A DNA stretch of 64,000 nt, from contig OZ241380.1 in the NCBI GenBank assembly GCA_965200765.1, positions 1,798,001 to 1,862,000 on the forward strand, given 5' to 3'. Positions 47,801 to 55,668 of the stretch are shown here, one piece after another. Below the pieces are notes generated by a model. It saw only the letters and a list, made by a program, of their open reading frames with translations. It had not been told where the DNA came from and searched no databases. The number at the start of each line of letters is the position of its first letter. The stretch's first letter is position 1. The stretch is from G965200765 sp965200765. Its GTDB lineage: Bacteria; Pseudomonadota; Gammaproteobacteria; Arenicellales; JAJDZL01. The position numbers were made by a program, and so were the translations under genes.

Positions 47801-47852
47801 TCGCAAATGCTTCTTTAAATTCTTGATTCATGAGTATTGGAATTGCTTGCAA
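44808..47852 (-). CDS. Type IIG-like restriction-modification enzyme (fused nuclease and N6-adenine methyltransferase)
   Basis: 1,014 residues. An N-terminal nuclease-like part has GSIDMLSYWYRIIIETKARG, giving the D…E-x-K pattern of PD-(D/E)XK enzymes. Methyltransferase: KEFGEYYTPDWLAKKVV, motif I GVLDPACGSGTFLFHA, and motif IV RIVANPPWLVGN. The C-terminal ~350 residues probably form target recognition (…SKTSKLHFDKNPWRSVPVPKYD). One polypeptide should both cut and modify DNA, as in Eco57I-type enzymes, although an orphan phage-defence methylase (BREX/DISARM style) is a weaker alternative. Intact frame, unlike its two decayed neighbours; AT-rich codon usage suggests transfer. An alternative start is the ATG eight codons in (MNQEFKEAF). 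Confidence 0.8.
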   Translation of the reverse strand: MQAIPILMNQEFKEAFAKIQAAQNEAEVRDALHSALKSVGSKEWYLERPIPTGSIDMLSYWYRIIIETKARGKCNPENRGSLPYETQRDQIGRYLYEITNMELETSKFKEKESIPWRGFLTDGIHWWGFDGYRRGAIHLQDPRGINCNSAESLWDYLLNFVAPVDRENLPPPPDDLAEEIFLPYLNDVLDLISQVENKPAHRSKYETKLGMWQFALQGAGIVPSDNQPLNRVDLFARHTLLVISARILKLILRGWKDDEEAVLSTINDGFPAWLCEFDQGKTLVIRVAKRLSNFDWRGETRDRLKEAYHALIPKEVRKEFGEYYTPDWLAKKVVQETLDDTWIDKCIVAASKLETEDLPQLQGKEGIGVLDPACGSGTFLFHAARRIRNRIQQSHPALAHNARQILVRLVTGIDVHPVAAEMAQATLEMALPAMPTSVNTEPQVYLGDSMQSKREDYQEITDKGQAINIHSPAGTNLPISRTLLLHPRANELIERLNDDANNDTDSLYPELSKEDQRITKITRQTLTDIIRKEANHVWGWHLRNMAGPIRLSENKVGRIVANPPWLVGNDTPDGDRKETIDNLRKKYSLNAKLTGSSARGDLASVFSARVADLYLSEDGRMGLVLPGSALINHTWAPWRSGKWGAINISFKKVWGLDEISPPAFKNAPNGTCAVFVRRTPKAKILNWNQIGWWHGKYDDPEVIVKPPRAQEQSVYFGEFKMGALSKPYCLLLVSKEKAIPVDDYSCVITTYPSKKGPWKGHFEEATIERSSLIEIATSKALKPFQISSDMFLLVPLVATKKNELIIADLDNDEFELQLPLLHKYWERADLFFQEHRTVSAGETLSRNLDFKSTLSKQLRLCINLKSDQKLEIVQRQLPSDRFSTVQSVELKKVFYNKSGGDKAILRAARGAPKLIAGETLYWLMAENENEAAYLCGVINAPCMQNAWRASKTSKLHFDKNPWRSVPVPKYDDDDILHEKIASLAKSAEMDYTDDIARDLNRAVSSLMPQHAVSS

Positions 47853-48049
47853 TTCGTTTTGTTTTGAAACTGATTAATCTTAACTGACAAAACCGTGTCA
47901 ACTTCAGGAAATTGTATCTATCGTATAGCACTCCCCCACAAGACAAGGACGGCTATGATGCTTCATCACTATTTTCAGCCAGTCACGACCGAGTAATGTA
48001 ACCCGATGTTCTTCATGTGCCCTCTATTCTACAAGACAACGCTAGTCAA
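47853..48049. other. Intergenic, no gene seen
   Basis: AT-rich spacer upstream of the IIG-like gene, probably containing its promoter. No element could be identified with confidence. Confidence 0.3.
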
Positions 48050-48286
48050 TTATACAGTCTTTTCCAAACTCCAACCTGCTCTTTCATCTGACCAATCCGC
48101 CTTCTTCAACGAATCAATTTGAATGGTCATCTCGGCTAGGATTGTTGAGGGCAAATGACTCGACTCATTTGCTTCGTACTCCACCGAATTGACAAATTCG
48201 CCACCGTCACACTGTGTCCCGTTCCACCAAGATGCCGGGAATCTTGGCTTGACCCAACCAGTGAGATGAGGCACCAGAACCACCAT
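48050..48286 (-). CDS. Hypothetical small protein
   Basis: 78 residues: MVVLVPHLTGWVKPRFPASW…, then an acidic helical stretch (STILAEMTIQIDSLKKADWS). Composition is protein-like, with several Trp, but no family is recognised and no clear ribosome site is seen. It may be a fragment of a larger island gene. Confidence 0.25.
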   Translation of the reverse strand: MVVLVPHLTGWVKPRFPASWWNGTQCDGGEFVNSVEYEANESSHLPSTILAEMTIQIDSLKKADWSDERAGWSLEKTV

Positions 48287-48298
48287 TCAGAAAAAAAG

Positions 48299-48328
48299 TT
48301 GGCACAAGCCGTACAAATCGTGTAGAAT
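48299..48328 (+). promoter_or_regulatory. Promoter of bfd
   Basis: TTGGCA (48299-48304), an 18-bp spacer and TAGAAT (48323-48328). The Fur box begins right after the -10, over the transcription start. Confidence 0.55.
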
Positions 48329-48334
48329 ACTGAA

Positions 48335-48355
48335 TGAGATTGATAATTATTCTCA
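48335..48355 (+). promoter_or_regulatory. Fur box
   Basis: TGAGATTGATAATTATTCTCA is a near-palindrome matching the GATAATGATAATCATTATC-type consensus in its core. It lies between the bfd -10 and the start codon, so iron-bound Fur would block transcription. Confidence 0.7.
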
Positions 48356-48381
48356 TTTTCAGTTTGAGTATGAACTAGCGT

Positions 48382-48603
48382 ATGTATATTTGCATCTGTA
48401 ACGGTATTCGGGAATCCGACTTGCGCGCCGCCGTGAATTCCGGAACCAGAAATACCCGCGAACTCTTTCGGCTAATGGGTGCCAAACCGAAATGCGGTAC
48501 CTGCCTGCGGCACGCACAGGCGATCATCCGCAATCAAGAACTTCAGAAATTCTCAAACACAAACGAGCATGTGCAAGTAAGTTCAGACAGCCCGTCTGGT
48601 TGA
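48382..48603 (+). CDS. bfd: Bacterioferritin-associated ferredoxin
   Basis: 73 residues: MYICICNGIRESDLRAAVNSG… with the [2Fe-2S] ligands C-x-C at residues 4 and 6 and C-x2-C in AKPKCGTCLRHAQ. Bfd delivers electrons to bacterioferritin to release stored iron, and is typically made under iron starvation. The Fur box fits that. Its C-terminus converges on bfr 17 bp away. Confidence 0.92.
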   Translation: MYICICNGIRESDLRAAVNSGTRNTRELFRLMGAKPKCGTCLRHAQAIIRNQELQKFSNTNEHVQVSSDSPSG

Positions 48604-48619
48604 CCGGCAGGAGTTTTCG

Positions 48620-49123
48620 TCAACCTTCAGCTTCCGCTTCAGCTTCATCATTTACCGCACCGCTCTGCAACGCAACATAATTCTGGATTCCCGTCCGCTC
48701 AATCAAGTCGAATTGAGCCTCAAGCAAATCAATATGCTCTTCTTCGCTTTGCAGAATCTCTCTCAGCAAGTTTCTTGACACAAAGTCCGACACACTTTCA
48801 CAGTGCGCAATGCCTGGCTTGAGCGTTTCCAGAGCAATTTTTTCCAGTTGCAAATCGCATTCAAGCATTTCTTTGATGTCTTCACCGATTAATAGTCGGC
48901 CAATGTCCTGCACATTTGGCAATCCATCAAGAAACAAAATGCGCTCAATCAGTTGGTCAGCATGCATCATTTCATCAATCGACTGCTCATACTCAAACTG
49001 GGCCAGTTTTGTTACACCCCAGTTTCTCATCATTCTTGAATGAAGAAAATATTGATTGATCGCTGTAAGCTCATTCTTCAGCACTTCATTCAATATCTCT
49101 ATGACTTTCGGGTCGCCTTTCAT
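48620..49123 (-). CDS. bfr: Bacterioferritin
   Basis: 167 residues from ATG 49123 (MKGDPKVIEILNEVLKNELTAINQYFLHSRM), with GAGG upstream; a TTG five codons earlier is less likely. Four-helix-bundle ferritin: ferroxidase residues in ELTAINQYFLH, YEQSIDEMMHADQLIERI and QSEEEHIDLLE are present, and a Met in the haem-ligand region (DEMMHAD) fits haem-binding Bfr. The C-terminal tail is unusually acidic (NDEAEAEAEG). The storage partner of the convergent bfd. Confidence 0.93.
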   Translation of the reverse strand: MKGDPKVIEILNEVLKNELTAINQYFLHSRMMRNWGVTKLAQFEYEQSIDEMMHADQLIERILFLDGLPNVQDIGRLLIGEDIKEMLECDLQLEKIALETLKPGIAHCESVSDFVSRNLLREILQSEEEHIDLLEAQFDLIERTGIQNYVALQSGAVNDEAEAEAEG

Positions 49124-49260
49124 TACATCCTCACGCAATTGGGTTGAATTGAATCGAACTGTTCTGCAAATTGATTTTGCAGTTCAGGATTTTAACATAA
49201 CAAATTGCATGCTGGCACCGGAATTGAATCGATTCACCACGCATGAACACGCGCAAAAGC

Positions 49261-49297
49261 AAAAAAAGCAAGCACCCGGGATATTCTCCCGGGTGCT
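49261..49297 (-). terminator. Rho-independent terminator of the BMC/transport operon
   Basis: Perfect 10-bp stem AGCACCCGGG (49271-49280) / CCCGGGTGCT (49288-49297) with a 7-nt loop. On the minus strand it is followed, after TGC, by seven T (49267-49261). It lies ~115 bp past the FMN glutamate-synthase-like gene. Confidence 0.85.
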
Positions 49298-49413
49298 CAG
49301 CCAACCTGGAACAACAGCACCAGCTATTTCAAGCTTGCGCCAACTTGCAATCTGTTTCCTCTGTTATGGGTCAGGGTTACCTCCTCTACAATAACGTGCA
49401 ACAGTAGCAAGAT

Positions 49414-50835
49414 TTACCAGGTAAACGGTCGATCCAGGCCCGCCAGCTTTACACCAGTGAATGCCGAAGCCTCCAATGTCGTCGCTCGCAAATCTTCAGA
49501 TTCAAGATTATGAACCGAAGACTTGCCGCAGGCTTTGGCCAGCATCGTAATTTCCATTGTCATCGCCGTCAGAAATCTTGCGATTCGCTCCGCACTCGCC
49601 GGAATATTGACTCTCTTTTCCAGTTCGCTGTCCTGCGTCGCAATTCCTACCGGACACAATCCGGTGTGGCAGTGATGGCAAGCTCCCGGCGATGTTCCCA
49701 AGTTAGCATAGTCCTCTGCGTACCGCGGCGAGTTGCAACCAATCGCAATCATCGCCGCATTGCCGATCATCACCGCATCTGCGCCCAAGGCAAGACACTT
49801 GGCAGCATCCACTCCGGAACGAATTCCGCCAGATACCACTAGCGACACCTTGCCGGTCATGCCGCATTCATCCAGTGCCTCCCGAGCCGGCTTGATCGCC
49901 GTTATGGTAGGAATTCCGGTATGATTGAGAAGCAGTTCAGGCGATGCTCCGGTTCCTCCTTCAGTACCATCCACAACCACAACATCGGCACCCGCTTTCG
50001 CAGCAATGGCCACGTCAAACCGCGGACGTGTCGCACCAATCTTGACGAATATCGGGACTTTGTAGTTTGTGGCTATTCTGAGTTCTTCAATTTTTACCGC
50101 CAAATCATCTGCTCCAAGAAAATCCGGATGCCGCGCGGTAGATCGTTGATCCACACCAACTGGCAAGGTTCTCATCTGCGAAACTCGCTCGGAAATTTTC
50201 ATGCCGAGCAACAGTCCACCAGTTCCGGGTTTTGCACCCTGCCCCATGACAAGTTCCAATCCGTCCGCTCGACGCAAGTGATCCAAATCCAGTCCGTAGC
50301 GTGATGGACTCATCTGATAAACCAGTGTTCGACTGGCTTCTCGTTCTTCTTCAAGCATTCCGCCTTCGCCGGTACATGTCAGGGTGCCCACTTTCGATGC
50401 ACCGTAGCCAAGCGACATCTTCGCACTGGCGGACAACGCTCCGAACGACATTGATGCAATATAGATCGGAATTTTCAACTCAATCGGACGTTCAACCCGA
50501 CCGGTACCGCCGCCGAGGATTGTTGTTGAATCACAATTTTCACGATACCCTTCCAATGGCAACCGCGTCATGGTCGCCGGCACAAAAGCCAAATCATCAA
50601 ACGACGGAAGGCGCTTGTTGAATGTGTTGTATCCGCGCACCTGATATCGACCCAGCTGGGCCAATGCCTGCACTTCGGCAATGGCATCCGGAGTCCAGCG
50701 TGTTGAACCGCCCTCGTCGTACGAAGAAGGTACCCCCGGCGGTCGGCCTTGAGCCGCATGATCGCCGTATGCGATTTCCTCTTCCGAAGGTAAATCAAAA
50801 GGATAAGTGTAAGTGTCTGTCATATCATTAGCCAT
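49414..50835 (-). CDS. Glutamate-synthase-like FMN/Fe-S subunit (MgsC/GlxD type)
   Basis: 473 residues covering the FMN-binding synthase domain of GltB as a stand-alone protein. Seen: GVDQRSTARHPDFLGADDL, VFVKIGATR-type strand (VPIFVKIGATRPR), DVVVVDGTEGGTGASP, VVSGGIRSGVDAAKCLALGA for the phosphate site, and ACHHCHTGLCPVGIAT with the [3Fe-4S] cysteines. In N-methylglutamate synthase and Rhizobium Glx clusters this subunit partners the two genes directly upstream (GXGXG and GATase II). It should transfer an amine (ammonia or a small alkyl amine) to 2-oxoglutarate. Last gene before the terminator; it overlaps the preceding gene by 16 bp. Confidence 0.85.
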   Translation of the reverse strand: MANDMTDTYTYPFDLPSEEEIAYGDHAAQGRPPGVPSSYDEGGSTRWTPDAIAEVQALAQLGRYQVRGYNTFNKRLPSFDDLAFVPATMTRLPLEGYRENCDSTTILGGGTGRVERPIELKIPIYIASMSFGALSASAKMSLGYGASKVGTLTCTGEGGMLEEEREASRTLVYQMSPSRYGLDLDHLRRADGLELVMGQGAKPGTGGLLLGMKISERVSQMRTLPVGVDQRSTARHPDFLGADDLAVKIEELRIATNYKVPIFVKIGATRPRFDVAIAAKAGADVVVVDGTEGGTGASPELLLNHTGIPTITAIKPAREALDECGMTGKVSLVVSGGIRSGVDAAKCLALGADAVMIGNAAMIAIGCNSPRYAEDYANLGTSPGACHHCHTGLCPVGIATQDSELEKRVNIPASAERIARFLTAMTMEITMLAKACGKSSVHNLESEDLRATTLEASAFTGVKLAGLDRPFTW

Positions 50836-51515
50836 TGGTTCGCATCCCTGCTTTCAAAATACCATAATGCCTGGCCGGCAACAATTTTCTGCCAGTCCCG
50901 CGAACGATCTTCCAGACCGTATTCGCGCAACAGCAACTCTACCGAGTCGACTTCATCCGGAGTTGGTTCTGCAACTTCAGAATCGACGCCAAGCGACTTG
51001 ATGGTTCCGGCAACCCAGACCTCGCCTTCCCACAATGCATCAGCACAGGATTCGCCGGCACCACCCAAGGCAATAATCCGACCGGCATGTGCCATAAAAC
51101 CCGCCTGATAGCCAAGTTTGCCTTCAACAATGATGTCGCCGCCTTTCTTTGCCACTCCGCAACGCGGTCCGGCATCACCTTTCACATGAATAATACCGCC
51201 CAGCATGGATGCGCCGGTTGACATGCCAGCGTAACCGTTGACTGTAATTTGGCCGCTAGTCATCGCTTCACCAGTCGCCCACCCGGCGTTGCGCTCGATT
51301 TCAATCTGCGCACCGTTGTTCAGTCCGCCGCAATAGTACCCGACGCTGCCTTCAAATCGAACCTTGGCACCATCCGGCAAACCCACACCCAAATTGTGTC
51401 TGGACAGTGTCTCTTTGACATAAACCGGATGTCCATCGGCAACCGCAGCCTGGATTTCCTCGTGAACAGTTCGGATATCCCGGGTACCGGCAAAAATTTC
51501 AATTTCGTCTTTCAT
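50820..51515 (-). CDS. GXGXG-domain subunit of glutamate-synthase-like complex (MgsB/GlxC type)
   Basis: 231 residues built on the right-handed beta-helix repeat of the GltB C-terminus (VRFEGSVGYYCGGLNNGAQIEIE, TSGQITVNGYAGMSTGASML, GGIIHVKGDAGPRCG). No active site of its own. It connects the amidotransferase and FMN subunits, and an internal tunnel is expected. It overlaps both neighbours by 4-16 bp, so the trio is made in step. Confidence 0.82.
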   Translation of the reverse strand: MKDEIEIFAGTRDIRTVHEEIQAAVADGHPVYVKETLSRHNLGVGLPDGAKVRFEGSVGYYCGGLNNGAQIEIERNAGWATGEAMTSGQITVNGYAGMSTGASMLGGIIHVKGDAGPRCGVAKKGGDIIVEGKLGYQAGFMAHAGRIIALGGAGESCADALWEGEVWVAGTIKSLGVDSEVAEPTPDEVDSVELLLREYGLEDRSRDWQKIVAGQALWYFESRDANQWLMI

Positions 51516-52459
51516 GCTGCCACTCCATATCTTGCTTCAACCAGCCATATACCGGATAGCGAAGGTCCATCATAATTCACCACGTCAGATATTTCCGGCA
51601 GCACACGACGCACCGCCTGCTCCTCGGTCGCCGCCGTCAACTCACCATTTTTTTCCACTGTTACCAGCGGCTTCATGGCAAATCTGTCCTTGGCAAATCC
51701 GATACCGTCCTCGTCGCTGATCATGTAAGTGAATACACCGTCAATATCAGCAATTGATTTTTTCAATGCTTCACTGGGTTTCAACCCCTGCGTGATCTGA
51801 TCTGAAATCCATACAGCAATCAGTTCGCTGTCGTTTTCTGTCAGGAAACGGTACCCGGCGCGCTCAAGTCGATCTCTCGACTTGTAGTAGTTGGTGATTT
51901 GTCCATTGTGCACAATCGCAATATCCGGGAACGGTCTGGCCCAAAATGGATGACTGGCATCCGGCACCACTACCGACTCCGTGGCAAGACGCGCATGTCC
52001 AAGCCCGTGCGTACCGGACATTTCTCTCACGCCATGCTTGTCTGCGACCATGGTCGCATCACCGGTATCTTTGATGATTTCAAGTGATTTGCCAACTGAT
52101 TCCACAGATATTCGCTCGCTGATCAAATCCGCTTCGCGTATCCAGGCATCAATGCTCTTTGGTTCTTTCACCCACAGCTTTACTGAATAATGCACATCCT
52201 TCGTTTGGTCGATTTCCGGTTCCTGCAGATAATCAGAACCATATTCTCGAAGAATGTGTGCTACATCATCCATATCCGTATCCAGATTTCTCCGATTGAA
52301 GCCCATCATTCTGACTTTAAAGCCTTGCGAAACCGGCTCGGAGTAAATGGCAAATCCGGTGGAATCCGCACCCCGGTGGGCTTGCGCTTCCATCAGCGTT
52401 ACCAGATCTCGTCCGACCGGCCCATAATCGGAGAGAATTCTTCCTGCTATTCCACACAT
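51512..52459 (-). CDS. Class II glutamine amidotransferase subunit (MgsA/GlxB type)
   Basis: 315 residues. Starts MCGIAGRILSDYG, so the nucleophile Cys is residue 2 once Met is removed, as in GltB and PurF. GTHGLGHARLATES and the IVHNGQITNYYKSRDRLE block are the glutamine and oxyanion motifs. It hydrolyses glutamine, or a gamma-glutamyl amide such as one made by the GS-like ligase of this operon, and passes the freed amine to the FMN subunit. First gene of the overlapping trio, 34 bp after the regulator gene. Confidence 0.83.
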   Translation of the reverse strand: MCGIAGRILSDYGPVGRDLVTLMEAQAHRGADSTGFAIYSEPVSQGFKVRMMGFNRRNLDTDMDDVAHILREYGSDYLQEPEIDQTKDVHYSVKLWVKEPKSIDAWIREADLISERISVESVGKSLEIIKDTGDATMVADKHGVREMSGTHGLGHARLATESVVVPDASHPFWARPFPDIAIVHNGQITNYYKSRDRLERAGYRFLTENDSELIAVWISDQITQGLKPSEALKKSIADIDGVFTYMISDEDGIGFAKDRFAMKPLVTVEKNGELTAATEEQAVRRVLPEISDVVNYDGPSLSGIWLVEARYGVAA

Positions 52460-52493
52460 TTGAACTCTCCCTGTTGTATTGCGCGTATTGATA

Positions 52494-53201
52494 TCATTGG
52501 TGATCTTTCCTGTTAATTTGATTTAAATCAAAAATTTGTTCGGCTGGCGCCTCTGCATAGTTGTGCAATCTGGAACCTTCCCGAATGTGCTTGCGCATGC
52601 AATCAACGGCATACTGCTCGTCACCGCTACGAAGTGCATCGCATAACTCCGTGTGCCCCGTCAGCGTCTTGTCGAATTTGTCCGAACCAAGCTCGGAAAA
52701 CAAAATGTAGGAACTGCTGCGATTCCAGATCGCGTCAAACAGCTCCAGCAAAAAAGAATTGCTGGTCTCGTACACAAATGCGCGGTGAATGGTTCGGTTG
52801 GCATCGTAGTATTCTGTAATGGAATTTTTCGGGATGGATTCCATTTCATCTACAATCCTTTCGATTCGCTGAATGACGCGATCGTTTTTTTGTCGAGTGA
52901 GCAATCCGATCGCAAACGATTCCACCGCTTCCCGAGATTGGTAAATCTGCAGAATTTCCTGTTCTGAATATCTCCGAATCTTGTAGCCGCTACGACCGTC
53001 GCGTACCAGAACACCTTCATTTTCCAGTCGAATCAAGGCATCACGCACCGGCGTTCTGGAAACATTCATCTGATCCGCAAGCAAAGTCTGGACAATCCGT
53101 TGCTGCGGAGTGATGGTACGCGTCATCACCGCGTTGAGGATTTGGTGATACACCTCCTCGGACAACAGCGACATTGACTTGATTTTGGTAAATTCCAGCA
53201 T
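52494..53201 (-). CDS. GntR-family transcriptional regulator with FCD domain
   Basis: About 235 residues from ATG 53201 with AGGGTG upstream (a longer frame to 53255 overlaps the ABC gene). The winged helix is YHQILNAVMTRTITPQQRIV, QTLLADQMNVSRTPVRDALI and RLENEGVLVR. The FCD effector domain keeps metal-type His in ANRTIHRAF, TGHTELCDA and MRKHIREG. FadR-subfamily regulators usually sense an organic acid or amino acid from the pathway they control. Encoded inside the operon, so local control of transport and metabolosome is likely. A palindrome TTTGATTTAAATCAAA near 52.52 kb lies within its own 3' coding part. Confidence 0.85.
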   Translation of the reverse strand: MLEFTKIKSMSLLSEEVYHQILNAVMTRTITPQQRIVQTLLADQMNVSRTPVRDALIRLENEGVLVRDGRSGYKIRRYSEQEILQIYQSREAVESFAIGLLTRQKNDRVIQRIERIVDEMESIPKNSITEYYDANRTIHRAFVYETSNSFLLELFDAIWNRSSSYILFSELGSDKFDKTLTGHTELCDALRSGDEQYAVDCMRKHIREGSRLHNYAEAPAEQIFDLNQINRKDHQ

Positions 53202-53238
53202 GGTCACCCTGTCTGAATCTTCTGTTCGCAACTCGCTT

Positions 53239-53946
53239 TCACTCCATGCCTCCAAAGTATGATTCGCGAATCACATGTTCCTGTCGCATCTCCTCCTGAG
53301 TGCCAGTGCGAATGACATTGCCGGCTTCCATCAGGACAATCTGTTCCGCCAAACTCAAGGTGAAATTGGCATTTTGCTCGGCGATCACAATCGTAAGTCC
53401 AAATTCGCGATTCAATCGGGTCAAGGCCGCGGCGATGTCCAAACTCACTTTCGGGGCCAATCCAATGGTCGGCTCGTCGACCAGCAATAGTCGCGGGTTG
53501 GTCATCAGGGCCCGGCCCAGCGACACCATTTGCCGCTCACCGCCGCTTTGCGTGCTAACTTCCTGTGATTCCCGTTCCTTGAGGATCGGAAACAGTTCGT
53601 ACACCACTTCCAAATTTCTGGCGACCTTTTGATGTGCGGTATAAGCCCCGGTCAGCAAATTGTCTCTGACATTCATCTGGGTAAACAAATTGCCGCGCTC
53701 CGGGGCATAGCTGATTCCCATTCTTACGATTTTGGCAGATGTTCGCGTGCTCAAATCCGTACCTTCAAACTTGATGCTGCCAGTCCACGTATTCAGCCCG
53801 AAGATTGCATCGAACAAAGTTGATTTGCCCGCACCGACCGGACCGATAATTGCAATGATCTTGCCGGCCTCGACATCCAGCGAAACCCCATGCAAGGATT
53901 CCGCCTTGCCGTAGAAGACATGCAAGTTCTGAATTTCAAGCATCAT
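53239..53946 (-). CDS. Branched-chain-type ABC transporter ATPase, LivF type
   Basis: 235 residues. Walker A is GPVGAGKST, the signature is QSGGERQMVSLGRAL, and Walker B is LLLVDEPTIGLAP. The compact LivF form lacks the extra LivG insert. It pairs with the LivG-type ATPase just upstream to power the two permeases. Here the Q-loop/Walker A has V where Asn is usual (GPNGAGKS), a conservative curiosity. Confidence 0.9.
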   Translation of the reverse strand: MMLEIQNLHVFYGKAESLHGVSLDVEAGKIIAIIGPVGAGKSTLFDAIFGLNTWTGSIKFEGTDLSTRTSAKIVRMGISYAPERGNLFTQMNVRDNLLTGAYTAHQKVARNLEVVYELFPILKERESQEVSTQSGGERQMVSLGRALMTNPRLLLVDEPTIGLAPKVSLDIAAALTRLNREFGLTIVIAEQNANFTLSLAEQIVLMEAGNVIRTGTQEEMRQEHVIRESYFGGME

Positions 53947-53961
53947 TCGTCCAACCCTCCC

Positions 53962-54708
53962 CTAAGCAGACTCCCAACTGGTTCCCAGATAGGCAACCTG
54001 CACATCCTTGTTGTGCACAACCTCGCGAAATGTGCCAACTGTCAAAACTTCACCAAAATGAATCACAATCACGCGATCCACCAGTGGTTCCAAAGCCTTC
54101 AGGTCATGGCTGACAATGACATAGGTGGTTTGGTGTGATTTTTTGCGTTCCGCAAGCAGCTCCGAGATTTGATTGATCTCACTATACGTCAGGCCGGCAA
54201 AAACTTCATCCAGCAAGAGTACTTTCGGATCGGTTGCCAATGCGCGAGCCAATTCCAGTCGCCGCAAATCGCCCATCGGCAACTCGTACGGATACAACCC
54301 CATTTGCTCATCGTCAATTCCAATGCTATGCGCAATTTCCCGTTCCGCATCTTCGTCCGGACCTTGCATCAGCATCTCTGCAATCAAATCCGGCATCATG
54401 CCTACGCGGATATTTTCCTTGATCGCCAGGTCACTGAATGGACGCGGTACCTGGTAGGTTCGCGACAAACCGGATTGCACCCGCTGGAAGGGTGCCTGAG
54501 TATCAATGCATTCACCATCAAGAAACACATTGCCGGTATCCGGAACAATTTCACGAGTGAGCAAATTCAGCAAGGTTGTCTTGCCAGCACCGTTCGGTCC
54601 AATGATGCCGACTGACTCGCCCAAATCCGCATGCATCGAGACATCGTTCATGGCACGCAAGCCGCCAAAGGACTTGACCAGATTTTCGGCCTCAAGTATT
54701 CGCGCCAC
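53962..54708 (-). CDS. Branched-chain-type ABC transporter ATPase, LivG type
   Basis: 248 residues. KSFGGLRAMNDVSM at the N-terminus, Walker A GPNGAGKTTLLN, a LivG-like GLSRTYQVPRPFSDLAI segment, a signature reading LPMGDLRRLELARALA in place of LSGGQ, and Walker B VLLLDEVFAGL. The signature departs from the usual LSGGxxR form, though the protein is otherwise complete. Overlaps the LivM gene by 17 bp. Confidence 0.88.
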   Translation of the reverse strand: MARILEAENLVKSFGGLRAMNDVSMHADLGESVGIIGPNGAGKTTLLNLLTREIVPDTGNVFLDGECIDTQAPFQRVQSGLSRTYQVPRPFSDLAIKENIRVGMMPDLIAEMLMQGPDEDAEREIAHSIGIDDEQMGLYPYELPMGDLRRLELARALATDPKVLLLDEVFAGLTYSEINQISELLAERKKSHQTTYVIVSHDLKALEPLVDRVIVIHFGEVLTVGTFREVVHNKDVQVAYLGTSWESA

Positions 54709-55666
54709 GTTGAACTCCCTGTATCATTCCTGCCGCGCGGTTGATACTCACACGGAAAATATGGTAAACACCCTTGGGTTGTGCCATGTACAAAATTAGT
54801 GTCGCTACGCCGTAGATCAAATAGCGTTCCTGACCAGGAATAAATGGTCGCAACCATTCCAGTAGTAATGTCAGAAAGAAAGCTCCGATAATCGGACCGG
54901 TAATGGTTCCGGCCCCGCCCAGCAGGCAGGCAACCAGAATCGTAAACAGAAAACTGACATCAAACAATCCGCGCGGCGCAATCGAACCCAAATAATGGAT
55001 GTACAACGCGCCACCCAAGCCCGCGATCAGAGCACTCACCATAAATGCAAACAACTTCAGCTTCGTCGTGTTCAAACCGCTGGCACCAACCGCTTCCTCA
55101 TCCATTCCAATTGCACTCAAGGCGGTCCCCAGTCGAGTTCGTAGCAGAAGCCATGCGGATATACCCACAACAAACATCACGGAAAACGACAGATAGTAAT
55201 TCGGAATCGCACCGGTAACCAGTGTTGGCAAGCCACTTAATCCGCGGGTACCACCGGTGATTGTAGGCGCAATGACTTGAACCAGGCCATACATCAGTTC
55301 CATGAATGCCAGTGTAACCAACGCAAAATAGGTGCCGCGAATGCGAAGTGCCGGCAGAAAAAACAACGTACCTGCAACCATCGTTACCACCACTGCAATG
55401 GGAATGGTCACATACAAAGGAAGTTGTAGATGATAGGTCAGCAACGCTGTGGTGTAGCCACCCACTCCGATCAGAAACGGATGACCAAAACTGATGTAGC
55501 CGGTCTTGCCGGACAACACATCCCAGCTGATTGCGAAAATCGCCAGAAAGTTTGCAAATACGAAGATACGCACCATCCCGGTGCTGGCAACCAAGGGGAA
55601 GATCAGCATCAGCACGCCGAATATTGCCCAGCCAGCAAGTCCTTTGGTTGTTCCTTCACTGAACAT
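54692..55666 (-). CDS. Branched-chain-type ABC transporter permease, LivM type
   Basis: 324 residues with about nine to ten membrane segments. Family landmarks: SWDVLSGKTGYISFGHPFLIGVGGY near the N-terminus, the RTRLGTALSAIGMDEEAVGASG coupling loop, and GGAGTITGPIIGAFFL. It forms the channel with the LivH-type permease, whose stop lies 2 bp downstream of this gene's own upstream neighbour. Confidence 0.9.
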   Translation of the reverse strand: MFSEGTTKGLAGWAIFGVLMLIFPLVASTGMVRIFVFANFLAIFAISWDVLSGKTGYISFGHPFLIGVGGYTTALLTYHLQLPLYVTIPIAVVVTMVAGTLFFLPALRIRGTYFALVTLAFMELMYGLVQVIAPTITGGTRGLSGLPTLVTGAIPNYYLSFSVMFVVGISAWLLLRTRLGTALSAIGMDEEAVGASGLNTTKLKLFAFMVSALIAGLGGALYIHYLGSIAPRGLFDVSFLFTILVACLLGGAGTITGPIIGAFFLTLLLEWLRPFIPGQERYLIYGVATLILYMAQPKGVYHIFRVSINRAAGMIQGVQRGANT

Positions 55667-55668
55667 GG

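Noticed and set aside
52515..52535. TTTGATTTAAATCAAA palindrome as GntR operator
   Set aside because: It lies inside the regulator's own 3' coding sequence, where the codons for FDLNQI account for it; FadR-type operators usually have a different core.
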